From: Malania oleifera
Taxonomy: Eukaryota > Streptophyta > Magnoliopsida > Santalales > Ximeniaceae
NCBI RefSeq assembly: GCF_029873635.1
Contig: NC_080428.1
Span: 62,421,957 to 62,485,956 of the forward strand
Direction of reading: 5' to 3'
DNA: 64,000 nucleotides
The position numbers were made by a program, and so were the translations under genes. This document shows positions 11,741 to 26,700 of this stretch, piece after piece (positions within the stretch are counted from its first letter, which is position 1; every line of letters starts with the position of its first letter). The notes beneath the pieces are model-generated. The model made no database searches, was not told where the DNA came from, and was given only the letters and a program-made list of their open reading frames with translations.

Positions 11741-14700
11741 CAAATCTAGCATCTACATAAACTGACAACCCAACTACATATGTGAAAAGGGTTCTAAAAA
11801 AGTCCAAAAACTTTATTTATTTATTTTTATACATGGAAATCCAAAATGAAAAATTTTCTGGACAGAGTCTTTCTTTCCTTTTTTCCTTCAAAGCTGAAGG
11901 AAAAATCAACCATACCACAAGATTTTTTCATTCTTCCAAAAGAAATTATGGGTTCAATAAAGTATTCAGCATTTCCAAAATCTTATAAACTTTAGGGCCA
12001 TCAAGCAAAAATTTGATTTGGGTGGGAACAGTGCCCACTCACAGGCCACTGAACAGCAAAGAGAGTTTTAGATATTTTGTGGTCTACCCCAACTATTTTC
12101 TTAAAGCATTCCTGATGTACAAAATATGTGTATGGCACAAAAAACCATTTTTATTATGGTTGGGGAAGTAGAAGCATGCAAACAAAAGAGAGCCCAAAAA
12201 ACATGCAAAAGCAGTTTAAACAGGCTATTGATAACAAGCAATAGTTTTCTGGGGGGTTGGAGGGACTCACCTTGGAGATCCCTGACGTTTCTGAGAAAAT
12301 TGACCAAGCGTAGATTTTAGACTTCCAAGAGCCTTTTCAGCAGCCTAAGGAGAAGCATATCAGGTGCATAGAACACATACTTATTAAATAAAATGGTGTA
12401 TAATAAGGGGGAGTGCATAGAAATCTCATAACAGCAGAAGCAGAAGCAGCAGCAGCAGCAAACCTTTTTAAAGTCCCACCAAGTGGGGCCAGCTACATGA
12501 ATTCTTTTCAATAATTCCACATGAGAACATAAAATTTTCATAAAAGGTAAAAAGAAAGTGGTGAAAGCAAATACCTGCATCTTAGCCTCATCCCACGTTA
12601 ATCCCGTTCCTTTCCCAAGAACCTGTCCATCTACTTCAACCTGGACAAAATTCCAAAGCATCATAAGCATTACCAGATAGAAAAAAAAAATTCAAATGAC
12701 TACTTCAATAATACCTGTATCGTTTTTAAGCCCACTATCAATCAAATGATACATGTCATGTAACTGGCTCTTTAAGAGGACATTGAAATCCCAAAATATG
12801 AAATATTAAACAGTCTGTCTTTGAAAATTGAAAACAAAGTTGCAGCCTCAAATTTTACATTTATATACAATTTTTCTCAGCAAGAACAGTCAACTGGCCG
12901 ATGAATGAATATAGAATTAAAACAGCCACTCATCTAAAAGATCGCTCTCCACTGACATGACCAAGAACTCTATCACATAAGGATACGACAAGTTACATAC
13001 AAACTCAAAACAGCAATTCTACACGACTACATCTTCCAAAGATAGGAATTAAGGTCCTATATCCAGCACAAGAACAGAGGATGTTACAGGGAGAAAAGGA
13101 TTGAAACCAGAAAAATCAACCCCAACTTGACATAAACCTTGTCCCAAATATTAGTGAAGAAGAACAATAGATTCTGACAAATATGCAAGGTTTGCCATAA
13201 TGTGGTCCCCACTGTTCTTTTATTACGTGATTAAGTTTTCTCAAGATCTTAAAAAAGGAGTAAAAAAGGAAAATAAATAAATTCTTGTCATTTCTTTCAC
13301 TAAGATGAAAGTTAAAACACCGCACCTAAAAGAAAATGCCCAAAAGCTTCACTCAAAAAACTGAAGTACATATCCTAGGAAAGGGCTAACCTGTGCATAT
13401 ACTTCATCCTTCTGGAGTGAATTACACGGTACTGAAGGCTGGGCTTGAAAAGCCACAGCAAGCCCCTCCATCGTGCACTAAAAAAAGAAACAAGCAAATG
13501 CAGAGAATGTCAATAATAAGAAAACTACAATTGTGACAATGCAGAAGACATTTTGGTAGAAAACAACTGCATTAAAATACTTCTAACACTGACTAATTCT
13601 TTGAGCGCAGAGACTGAACCCATTGATTTCTTAGAGCCTTCCAGCCTTGGGTCCAGAAGCCTAGATGGCTCGGATGCGGTTGAAAATGCTGCAGACTCCT
13701 CCTTGGACAATGTTGGATTCCCCAAAGAACTTATATCAGTTAAAAAACCATTTTCTTTTGCATTAAATGGCTGATCCCCATGCATAGAGCTTGAATCAGA
13801 GTTAACATTGGACAAATATTTATCTGCAAAAACCATTGCCCAGTGTAGTCAGAAAAGAATCACTCACTACCCTGTACAAAGGGAATCAAGATGAAAAAAT
13901 GGACAATCAACACTACTGCAGGAATTATATTAGTTATGAAACTACTTGGCATGTTAGGATGATACTAATTTGGCTTGGGCATGTGATATAAACTTGAGAC
14001 CAATATGGAAATCTAGAGGTTGAATTATTTCAGGGAAACTATGGACAATAAAAACACAGTAAATATTTAATATTCTTATGAATTAACTTTTATAATGTGG
14101 GTATCCATGCCCACATGGGCAATAAGGCGAAATTTCTTCTATTCATTTTACATACTTTATTGGAGGCCCCCAAAAATATTCAAAAATGTAGCAACTGCTT
14201 CCCAATTACTTGAACAGAAGCCTGAATAAGATTCAAACAGTTAACCATATAATACCTCAAAATAGGCTAATCAGGAAGATGTGTTTTAATACTGATATAA
14301 AAAATTAAAACAAATCAAAATTGTAATAACTATTGTGGAATTAAACTCACGAGTCATAAAATGAAACTGTGCAAAAGGATAATTGAACAAAGACTACGGT
14401 TAGAAACAAAGGTCCCAAAATCAATTTGGTCTTATGCCTAGGAGATCAACAGGAAAAGCTATATTTTCTTTAAAGGAGGTCAAAAGGAAAAGTTTGAGAA
14501 AAGATGAGGGGCTTGCATATGGTTTTTATTGACTTAGAGAAAACCTATGACAGGTTACTGAGGGAAGTTCCATGGGGGGTTGGTCTACTAATTAAGGATA
14601 TGTACAATAGAGTAATGACTAGTTTTAAGACTAGACATGGAGAGTGGGGAATTTTCAATCACAATAGGTGTACATGAAAGATCTGCTAGGAGTATCCAAA

Positions 14701-17700
14701 CTCCATAGTGCACGTAATATTGCAATGATTGATGAAACTAGGGGAGGAATAGAATCTACATTAGAATTATGGAAAGAAGCTTTAGAATCTAGAGGTTTTA
14801 GAATAAGTAAAAAGAATACAAAATATATAATGTAATTTCATTCATGGTAGGAGGAATATTGAAGAAAAGATTAGTCTAGCACTATTAGATTTTACCTTGG
14901 ATCTATTGTGCAAGCTGAACGAGAAATCAAACAAGATGTAAAATGACGCTATAAGACCAATTATGCTATATGGATCAGAATGTTGAGTAACTACGAAACA
15001 ACATATCCAAAAAGTAAAAGCTGCACTTGTAGAAGATAAAAGGGAGGGGTGACTCAAATGATTCAAGCATGCGCAACATAGGCAACATAGTCCACCAATG
15101 AAAAGTGAGCTAGTTATTCTTAGTCGTAGTACTATAGTAGAAGCATAGGGGCAGACCTAAAATAACTTGGAATGAGATACTATGGACTAGCCCTTAAATT
15201 GTAGGAGGAAATTGCCCATGATTTTGTAAATTGGTGGAAACAATTCATGCAGCCAACCCCAGCTAATGAGACATAAGGTTTGGTTTGCTGTTGTTGTTGT
15301 AGGAAGATGTGTTCTAAGCAAATTAAGTGCTCAGTTTACAAATAATCTGGCTCACTGCTGAATTTCATTCCTGTTTCTTCTCTCACAGGCTTAGTAACAC
15401 ATGCTACAACAGCTACAACAATTTAGCCTTCTCTCGGCTACATGAATGCTCTTCCACCACTCCACGCAATTTTTTTAGGTAGGCATAGAGAAGCCAATGC
15501 TGTGAAACGGTTCATTGCCTTATTTGTATCTAGTTCAACAAAGCCTGGGGAGTTGAAGCAATCTCGGCTATCTGTTGTTTTACACAAACAACTGGAATAG
15601 GAGGGCTTTTCAACATCAAGAAGAGCTGAGCACATATTATGCACACTCAATAGATATGCATTTAATTCTTTTGGTATTCTTCCATCTCAAACTTTTAAAG
15701 GTTCACTTTTTTGTTTTTGGGATAATAATATATATTAAGAAAGAGAACGTACAATCAAAGCTAGGGATACTAAATCCTCAAAAAGAAAAAGAAAAACAAC
15801 AGCAAAGAGCAAAATAATAAAATAAAAATAACGAAAATAAATTATATATATATATATCTAACTTATCCAAGAAAGCACCTCTTTAATCCTTTCCCATCAT
15901 AGTTCACCGAGCACTTCAAATTCGCTAATTCCCTCTAACCCTTCTTCACCCTTATATTTACCACCATCAAGCCTAACTTCATTTCCTCCATGATCAGACA
16001 ACGTGAGGCCCAGTATCCAACAGGATTGCGCAGAATTCAATTTTTTACCTTCAGTTCTTTAGAAGCATTGTCCTAAAAAATATTAATTCCATCTAAACCT
16101 TCTAGAGGAGGAAGCGGCACATCCTTTGGTCCTAGCTGGTATTTTCCTTGGGTCTTTGTAATAAACCATGCACATTAGTTTAGAAAAACTGGAGCCTAAA
16201 ATTTATAAAACAATATAAAAATGCACTATGAATGCTTAAAAAAAATTTCATATGAAAATTTCATAGAGAGCATAATGTTTTGGAGTATTAATTATATAAA
16301 ATAACAGATCCTGGCAGGTTAGACACCCAAATAGATATAGCAGTATTGGCAATGTGTAAACCGGCTGAGAGATTTGCCAGTTTGGGCTTTCAACAACTAT
16401 TGGGGAGAGAAGCTTCAAATAAATAGCAAAAAATAAGAATGAACAATATAAAACATGGCTTAAAATATCCCACATGACTCCAAAGATGTGCCCAAAGCAC
16501 TTCTGAAAATTTAAACCGAAAATTCGTTTGCTAAAACAGAATTTTGGTAGCAGTAAGTCAAAGCAACCAAAGGCCTTTGCCCCAGACTTCACATTGTAAA
16601 AGAGAGGAGGAACTCCATTCTTAACTATGTGGAAAGGTCCAAACATAACATGTAATCAAATTTAAAATCAAAATACATATTTTTAAATGACAGGACCATT
16701 CATTTAAACCTTTAGCAACTTCTTATAAACAAGTAACCCAATAAATAAAATCACCAATTCACTCTTCACCCAAAAGAGTCGTCAAAAATTGTTTCATTGT
16801 AAGGCAACACTCAAACTCCCCTAAATGGTCGAGACAAGAAAAAGCTTTGACCATATATAGACATTAAAAGCCAACCTAACATGAATCAATAACTATAATA
16901 ATAAGTAATCTTACAGGCCAAATTTTTAAGAGACCCTTCAGCAGCCTGATGCTGGGCTTCTCTTCTTGTTCTACCAATTCCTTCACCAATTTTTTCTCCT
17001 GCAAACCATACCTACCAAAAAAAGAAATAATAGGATGAGCTGATAAGATATCAGACACAACATCTACAAATAAGAAAATTTAGAATCAAAACTATGCCTT
17101 CAATGATAATATAAGAACTACTTCAAACAGAAGGATGCTTCAAGGATTAAAAAAGAAAAGTGAAGTCAGTAGAATGACAGCACATCCAACATCATTACAT
17201 GGTAATAGCGGAAAAATTAATAAGTTACCACAAGAATGGCCCCAAGCAAACCCGACTAATAGGAAAGTCTTCTGCTTTTCTTCATTCTTAACACACTAAA
17301 ACATAGAACCCTCAGTTTTTTACTTAAAATTTATTATAAAGCTCCATAATTACTAGACGTAAAAGGTAGGATACATGAAAGAATGGACAAAAATTGATGC
17401 GTTGAAAACAGAAATTAGACCTAGTGAAGAAGTCTGCAAATGAAAAGAGGAATAGTCTTTTATGAGACTATTATTTCATCATTTGAAGTTTAATAAATTC
17501 CCATTATTTAAGAAGAATTGCAATTATAATTTCCTTTTTTCCATATTGCTCCAATTAAAATCATTAAATGCTCGATTTAAAATTTAGACAAGAACAACCT
17601 ATAACAACAACAAAATCAAGCCTTAAGCCCCACTAGGTGCAGGGTCAACTATATGAATAATTTTCCGTTAATTTATGTGATCATGGACCATTTCTTTTGA

Positions 17701-20700
17701 CAAATTCAAGGCTATTAAATCCTTACTCTCTATCTCATTCCAAGTTATTTTAGGTCTACCCCTACCCCTTCTACTGCCCCCTAAAGTAACTAACTCACTC
17801 TTCCTCATTGGCGCATTATGTGGCCTACGTTGCAAGTGCCTAAACCATCTGAGTCGTCCCTCCCTTATCATATCTTTTATAGGAGTTACACCTAATTTAC
17901 TGCGAATATGTTCATTCCTTAATTTACCTTTCGGTGTTATACCACTCATCCATCTAAGCATTCTCATCTCCGAAACTTTTACTTTTTGGAAATTCTGTTT
18001 CTCTGTCTCCCAACATTCCAATCCATATAGTATAGTTGGTCTTATAGCCATCCTATAAAACTTCCTTTTTAATTTTAAGGGTATTATACGATCACAAAGC
18101 ACACTTAAAACACTTCTTCATTTTACCCAACCTGCTTTAACTCTATACATTACACCATCTTCAATTTATCCTTTAGCTTGCATAATAGATCCAAGGTATC
18201 GAAATCAACAAGTGCTATTTATTTCTTCATCATCAAGTTTAACTTTGTCTCCAATATTTTTCTTACCATAACTGAAATTACATTTCATATATTTCGTCTT
18301 ATTTCTACTTATCCTAAAGCCTTTAGATTCCAAAGTTTTTCTCCGTAATTCTAACTTAGCATCTACTACGCCCCTAGTTTCATCAATCAATACAATATCA
18401 TCTGCAAACAACATACACCATGGAATCTCATTTTGAATGCTCTTAGTCAATTGGCCCACCACTAAGGCAAAAAGATAGGAGCTCAAAGCAGATCCTTGAT
18501 GCACACCTATGTTGATTGGAATTCTATACTTTCTCCATTTATGGTCCTTACACTAGTCATTACTCCAGCATACATATCCTTAATAACATCAGTATATCAA
18601 CTACAAATACCCTATTTTTCCTAAAATCCACCATAGAACTTCTCTAGGTACCCTATCATATGCTTTGTCTAAGTCAATAAATATCATATGCAAGTCCCTC
18701 TTCTTTTCCCTAAACTTTTCTATTAATCTTCTTAAAATATATATAGTTTCTGTGGTAGATCTCCCAGACATAAAACCAAATTGATTTTTTGAAACTTTCG
18801 TTTCTAACCTTAATCTTTGTTCAACTACCCTTTCCCAATATGACTCATAAAATAGAAACTATTCACATTTATGAATGTCTTTTACAAGATAGTTGCATTT
18901 AAGGAATATACAATGATAATATATGCTAAATGATCAATGTCATCCCCAATTACCATTAGCAGTTCAAAACATGAAAGACAAATCAACTCACAAATTCAAT
19001 GGGCTGAATGGTTTTATTCATCCCTGAAAGTAAATAGTTTAAAAAAAGAGACCTAGTAGGAGGTAAGCTCAAAGTATGAATTCGAACGAAATTATATTTT
19101 ACTGCAACCAGACTACAAATAATTGCTAAAATTGTCGTTAAACTAATAAGTTGAAGAATCAAAATGTTTGTAAAACCTCAATGGAGAACTGCAGTTCACT
19201 ACTAGCAACCAGAGCTGGTCTGAACTCCACCTGCAAGTATTTGGAATAAATGATAAATAAATCACAGGTATGAAAAAGAAAGCATTTTAGAAGAAATGTG
19301 AATAAAATTAAAAACAAAAAACACAATAGACTTTTATACAACACTAAACGTTGTTTCAATACCTTAGTGCCACACTTCATTGCAATACCATGCAAAACCC
19401 CAGCAGGAGTATCAGCATATGGAACACCTCGTCCAGATTCGAAGTCCAGATCTCTGTTAGTGGATGATCGGCCTAGAGGAACCTCTTCACCTATTTAAAG
19501 GGACTCCCATTATACAGAAGAACTGTTTACAAACCATAAGTCCATAACCCAAAGAAACTACTAAAATCATTAATAATTCAAGCCAAAAACAAGCCATCAG
19601 TGAACATGCTCTAGAATGCACTTCAACATTTTTCACAAGCTTATGAAGGATACAATCATTCGTATAAAAGTCTGGAAATAAATAAACATCCCTCGCATGT
19701 AAATTCAAGTACATGAAAACAAAGGCCAAATAACAATAACAATAAAAGCCTTAAGTCTCAATAAGTCAAATTGGCTATATGAATCCTTTCTTGCCAATTC
19801 ACATGATCGAAGGCATTTTTTCAACTAAATTAAGAGCTATTAAATCCTTTCTCATTACCTCATGTCAAGTTATTTTAGGTCTACTCCTTCTCTTCTAGTA
19901 CCATTTATAATGACTAGCTTGCTCCTCCTCACTAGTGCACTAATTGGCCTAAGTATCGAATTCCCAAACCATCTAAGCCACCCTCCCCTTATCTTCTACC
20001 AATGTTTTGTCTAACTTATTACGAATATGTTCATTCCTTAATTTATCCTTTAATGTTATATTACTTATCCACCTTAGCATGCGCATTTTGTCCACTTTTA
20101 CTTTTTGAGTGTGTTGTTTCTTAATTGCCCAACATTATGATTCATAAAACATGGCTGGTCTTACAGCCATTTTATAGAACTCTCTTTTTACTTTTAATGG
20201 TATTCTACAATTGCATAGAACCCTTGATGCACTCCTCCATTTCACCTAACCTGCTTTGACTCTATGTACTACATCCTCTTCAATTTCTCCCTTTGCTTGC
20301 ATAATAGATCCAAGATATCGAATTCTATTAGTGTTGTTGACTTCTTGATTATCAAGTTTAGTCTTATCTTCAATATTCCACCTTACATAGCTGAAATTAC
20401 ATTTCATATATTCTGTCTTATTTCTATTTATCTTAAAACCTCTAGACTGTAAAGCTATTCTCCAAAGTTCTAAGTTAGATTCTACCCCACTCTTACTTTC
20501 ATCAATCAAAACAATATCATATGCAAATAGCATACACCATGGGATCTTATTTTGGATATTCCTAGTAAGTTCATCAATCACTAAATGACCCATGGAAATA
20601 ATGGTATCTTTTTTCCCAATCTCAACTTTCCCTCCAAATTCTAAACTATTGTTGAAGTCCAAAATCATCTATTCCTCCAACACAGTTACAAGTTCATTTC

Positions 20701-23700
20701 ATCGTAACTAGCATATAGTTTAAAACTACACTCAAAGTTAAGGGCATGAACCCTTTTTTTTTTTTTGTGCTTTTAGGTGGGGGCAGTGGGCATGGAAAAA
20801 CTAAAATAAACTGCAAAAGTTCAACTCTTGAATTTAGATTCAAGCATTAAAGGCAGTGATCAGAAAGCACACTAGGAAGTCAGGCACAACTCCTTTTCAC
20901 TTAGGAAATATGTGGTAGACGTCACGACTTTAGGAGGCTGGCTAAGGAGTGGCGGGTGTTGTACCGTGGAAGGTCGGGAGGGTATTTGTTTTACAAGGCA
21001 GCTTAAGTTTTTGAAAGACAAACTTAGAATTGGTATGTGGAGTTTTCCAGTGTTGTGCATTCTAGGGAAAAAGAAATCTAACAAGAACTAGGTGCTTTAG
21101 ATTGGTGAGGAGATGCCTCTTTCAGAAGATTGTGGATTTGTGGGTAGAAGGGTTCAGTTGTCTAATGAATTTTAGCCAGCTCTTTTGATGGAAATGGTTA
21201 ATTGGTGGCATAAGTCCAGAATGAATTCAGTCGAAGGGGGGAATTATAGTACAATACTCTTTCATCCGGTGACAAGTGGGAGGAGGAGGAATTTTATAAA
21301 AGAATTGGAGGATGATAGGGATTTGTTTACTAGGGACCTGATTGCATTGCTGGCATGATTACTGATTTTTTTAGTAACTCTTTTCTTATGAGGATGTTGA
21401 TGGGGCAATAGGGCGGGCTATGATTGATCGGTTGGGCTGGTACCATATTCCCACAGAGAAGGCAGAGAGCTTAGAGAGGCTTTTTCAGGAGGAGATTAGA
21501 GGCACAGTGTTCGAAATGGATGGAGAGAGGCTCTTGGGCCAGACAGGTTTACAATGACATTTTTCAGGATGGTTGGGACTCTTTTGAAGGAAAATCTTTT
21601 CAAAGTTCTTTATAAGTTTTCCGTAATGGGATTGCAGGTAGAAGAATTAATTTGATTTTTGTTACCCTGGTGCCTAAAAAAGATTGTGCTAGAGTTGGGT
21701 ACTTCAGGCCAATTAGTCTTGTCATCAGTGTGTATAAGATCCTTACTGAAAATGTTATCTAAGAGATTTGCTAGCATTTTGTTGGATTGTACTTCCCATA
21801 GTGAGAGTGCATTCATTCGAAATAGGCAGATTGTAGATTCAGAACTGGTAGCAAATGAGGTCGTTGAAGATGCTGTCAGAAGAAACAAGGGAGGATTGGC
21901 TTTGAAACTGGATTTTGAGGCTGCTTAAGATCATGTTAGTTGAAGTTTTTTGGATAGAGTGATGGACAGGAAAGCATTTGGAGTCGGATGGAGGAAAGGG
22001 ATTAGGTTTAGGGTTGTACGGTTTAGGGGTTCAGGATTTAGGGTGAAAGGAAGAAAGGATAAGATAGCCTCCAAAAGAAAATAAATAAATAAATAAATAA
22101 AACAAAAGCCTGGAAAAAAATTACACAACTGTACTGGAGTAAAGCAACTCAACCCTGCTGTACATCTGCCATTGATGAGAACCAAAAGAACCCACTAGCC
22201 AATACCCACAACAATGCAAGGAAACCCACTCTATCAGCTTTCACCTGTTTGGTGGACCTGGGGATCGGTTTGTCAGGCCAAGGTTTGCCTAGTAATATCT
22301 AATGCAACAGCAAGGATTTCCCATTACCCAAAAAAATAAAAAATAAAAATCAACACTTGTATGTAACACATACTTTTCCCTTGTTTAATGGTGTCCTCTG
22401 CTTCTCTCTTTTTTTTTTCTTTTTTTTTTTCGCAAGTGTCCATTTGACATAATGTGCTGCTAATAAAACTGGCAATAGACCTATATTTTGGTCAAATTGA
22501 GCTCAAGCAGATCAAATAATGTACAACCGATATGCATCATATTTACCGATATATAACAATAAAACTTCATTTTCAGATCAAACAAGAATTTTATTATATA
22601 GTACTAGGAAGATGCGGCGTTCTCTTGTAAGGAGAAAAAAACAATTAAAATAATTAAAAAATGTTCCAAAAGCAAGAAAGCTTTCTAATCTTGTTGAAAA
22701 TCAACAGCAGAAACAACCCTGAAAATCTCATAAGTTAATTGAAGGTGGCACTCACATCAGAAGAGTTTTGTCCATCAAATGATAATGGATTAGCAATCTA
22801 AGGAACCATGCTGTTAATGCTAATTTTAACTATGAAAACCTCCCACTATTTATTGAAGAGAAATTCAACAATAACAGGGGATCTAGTACACCTAGGAGCA
22901 CAAAAGCAGCTGTTTTGAAAATATGTAATAGCCCAAAGTATCAGAAAAGCACTCACATATTCAATATATTTTATTAGCATATAATATATTATAGTATTAC
23001 ACTATTACATACAATACGTATAATAAGGGCCATATTATAGTTATTAAAAGAGCACTATTTAAGTCCATATATCAATAAGAAACAACAACCAGCCTAACAA
23101 CGATGACACTTTTCATACTTCCCAAGGCCATAGGTTCTAGAGTTTCCTCACTGACCTATGCAAAAAATTCTTCTAAGTATATTGAATGATCAATAAACCA
23201 AGGAATTCATAAACTGAAAATTTCAATACATGAATTCTGGTATCCAAGAGACAAACTACAAAATTTGAAACCCCTTCTTGCCCCCCACACTTTTCCTCTT
23301 TTTTTTACTTCTTTTTTCCTTTTTTTTTTTCAATTACATTTAAAAAGAAAAAAAAAAAAGGAATAGCATCTCTATGCACAATTATGTTCGAGTCATAGCT
23401 TTCAATTTCTAGCATACCTGGGATAGAATGATAACTAGATACTGAATGGTTTAACCTCGACCGATCATCTCTGTGAAGTACCTGCACCCAAACAATGCTA
23501 TAAGACAATATGCTGCATCAGCTGCAAATAACTTCAGCTTTTCAGCATTAAAACTTGGAACTCTTAAGTCATCTATAAGCAAATGCCACTTACCTCTTTT
23601 GGCAGTCTTTGATTATCTTGAAGAATTCTCTCAGAAGGAATAGAACTCTCAACCTTATGAAAGAAAGAGCTGTGAGGAACTCGGTGCTTCTCAATAAGCA

Positions 23701-26700
23701 TTGGTTCTGAATCTAAAGGAAATTCTTTAGGCATTGCTCGGTTCAGTTGTCTTGGACTCATCTCTTCCTCAACTGGAAACCAGGTTCCGCGAGATGGCAC
23801 ACGTGGAACTGAAACTGGTAATGGAGGTCTAACAGGAAATGAAGGTTCAGTTGATGGGGTATCTCTTGTGTCTTGCCCGTGCTGCAATATGAGAAGCCTC
23901 CGCCTCGTGTCTGGATCTAATTCAGATTCCGGTACCTCACCCTCTTCCCTAGCAGGAGAACTTTGTAAGCTAGGTTCTGAGAGGCCTACATGACCCAGTG
24001 GTTTAACTGATGCAGGGATTGGAGGGAACTGCTTAATCGGAAGAGATGTAGACCCTTGTGGTGTTGGGAATGGAATTGAACTAGCAGAAGACGCAATTGT
24101 GAACTGGAGAGAAGGAGCAAGCCTTGGGTCCAGATTAGTTGCTGTTGAAGAAGCCGAAATTGCATCCTGAATGACACGCTGATTAGATAACAAACCCACA
24201 AACTTTGAATACAAACACCAGCCATTTCAAGAATAAGTACACCAAAAAGTATCAGCTTAACAAGCCAAGAAAGTGAGATCTCTTCACTTGAATAAGCCAA
24301 ATCACAAGAAGAAACATCTGAAACTGGACTTCATCTGACAGAGTAAGAACATAAATTATAACAAGATATTTATTTCAAATGGGGATGGATTCCCTTGTGG
24401 TTTTCATTTTCATAGGGCTCTTAATCATGTTGGAGCTCACCTCCTTATTAAGTTTGTTGGAGGGCGGGCTCCTTTCTGAAAGGAGGGACTACCATTTGTG
24501 GATTCTAGATTCTTCTGGGGCGTACCCTTGAAAGTCTTTTTTAGAGCATTTGACCAATAAAAACTTGTCTCTCCCACTCTATCTGGAAGGCTAAAGTCCC
24601 CTCAAACTCTCAAAGATTAAGGCCTTTGTTTGGTTGGTTGTTCTTAATAGAGTTGACATTGACAATCTATTGCAGAATAGGAGGTCTTTCAATGCTTTAT
24701 CCCTGGATGTTTGTTCTCTTATTTTTTTTGAAAGTTCAGATCTATTTCTGACCTATTCCTTCGTTGCTCCTCTTCATGGAAAGTTCAGAATAATCTTTTT
24801 GGTTTATTTGGAGACTGTAGGGTGAGTCCGGTGTCAATGGAGGAATTTTTTGCAATATCATTTTCAGGTTTTGGAAAGGGTAGATATGGTTTGGTGTTGT
24901 GGAGGTATGCGATTTTCGTAGTTCTTTTTTTGTTTTTTTGAAAGTTCAGAATAATCTTTTTGGTTCATTTGGAGATTATAGGGTGAGTCCAGTGTCAATG
25001 GAGGATTTTTGGCTATATCATTTTCAGGTTTTGGAAAGGGTAGAGATGGTTTGGCATTGTGGAGGCATGCGATTTTCATAGTTTTGTGGGGGCTTTGATT
25101 GGAGTGGAAGTCTTGTGGAAAGAGGATGTCTTTGATTATGCTTTGGAATAGGATTCAGTATTTGGCCTCCTTGTGGGATTTTGCAGCAGAATTTTTCAAA
25201 GGGTTTCTTTTTCTGATTTACAGTATAATTGGCTGGCTGTGCTGTTTTGATTTCTTTTGATTTTTTAGCATTTTGTTCTTGCATCTTTTAGGGAGGATTT
25301 TTCATGCTCTTCGGTGTACTTCTTGTTCTCCTTAATAATTTTCAATCAAAAAAAATGAGAACATGGGAATATTACCTTTAGTCTCCTTTCAACCTCTGCA
25401 TCTGCCATGCCATCAAAACAAGGCGGATCTTTGTTTCCATTTGAAGTAGAACCATCATCCTAAAGGACAAAAATTGATGGTTGACAAGAACATTAAGTAA
25501 GCTCAACATATACATGATAGACATACTACCTAAACTTGGACACTCTGCAAATGTTGAAGTTGGTGCAATAGCAACCAAATTGCTTTGCAATCCCATGAAA
25601 ATTAAAACCAGCAGTATGTCATGACTAACCTCAGAGGCTAAATAGTTGCTGACATCAGGAGGTGAAGGAATATCTCTGATATCATCTTCGTATGAGAGCT
25701 CGGAGATCCGTTGTAAAAGACCCTCATCAAATTCCCTGTTATCGGGTTTACCAATGTCAAGTAATGCAATAAATACCATAAAAACATTGAAATCAAATCA
25801 GAACTTAATTAGTTAATGCTAGAAACACACTCATAAGATGATGATGTACATGTGCCACATAAACACACACAAAAAACACATGCACATGTGCACTCAAACA
25901 CACACATACACACTGAGAGATGAACTTTCTTGAGATTTGTATGATCTTACTTGAAAAATCCACCTCTAACATTGCAGGCAACATTTCTTGCAACGCACAG
26001 AATTGGAATAGCATTATTTGCCTACAATCAAAGAAGTGGCAAACTCGTGTCATTAAGAAATCATTAGACCTCAACTATAACATATATCCCAATTCACACT
26101 ACTGCAGATTTCAAATAAATAACCAAGAGCATGTAATAAATACTTCAGCTTGAGGAGCATAGTATGGAGCAAATGCAGGAACCACATGCACCCGAGGTTG
26201 ATCTTTCTCATCCCAAACCTTCAAGCGATCATCAATCACCAATGCCATCTTAGGATGGCAGGTTCCATCTTGAAAGACATTAAATAGTGACTTTCTCGAG
26301 CCTATAAAAATTTAATAAAAGGATGAGTACAACCATAGACGGTATTTCTGTTTTACAAGAGTGTAGGAAAAATGGGAATAAGATGTACTAAATTGGATCA
26401 CAAGCTATAAATTAAAAACAGATCATGTTTCTTCAAAACTAACCAGATTTCACACACACAATGCGATCCAATAATTCTTTAGAATTTATCAAATTAGAAT
26501 CTGGATCAAGAAGCCTCCACATTTCTAAGGCATAGTCTCTCTCAGCCATTGTACAAACATAAACCTCAAAACGCTTGCGGCCTCTTGCAGTCAGATAGCT
26601 CCGGAGATCCTCCCACGCAGGTCTCAGCCTCACAAGAACACTCGTATCACGAATCTATAGCGATATTAAAAATTGAGAATTAATTGCATGGATAAATTTC

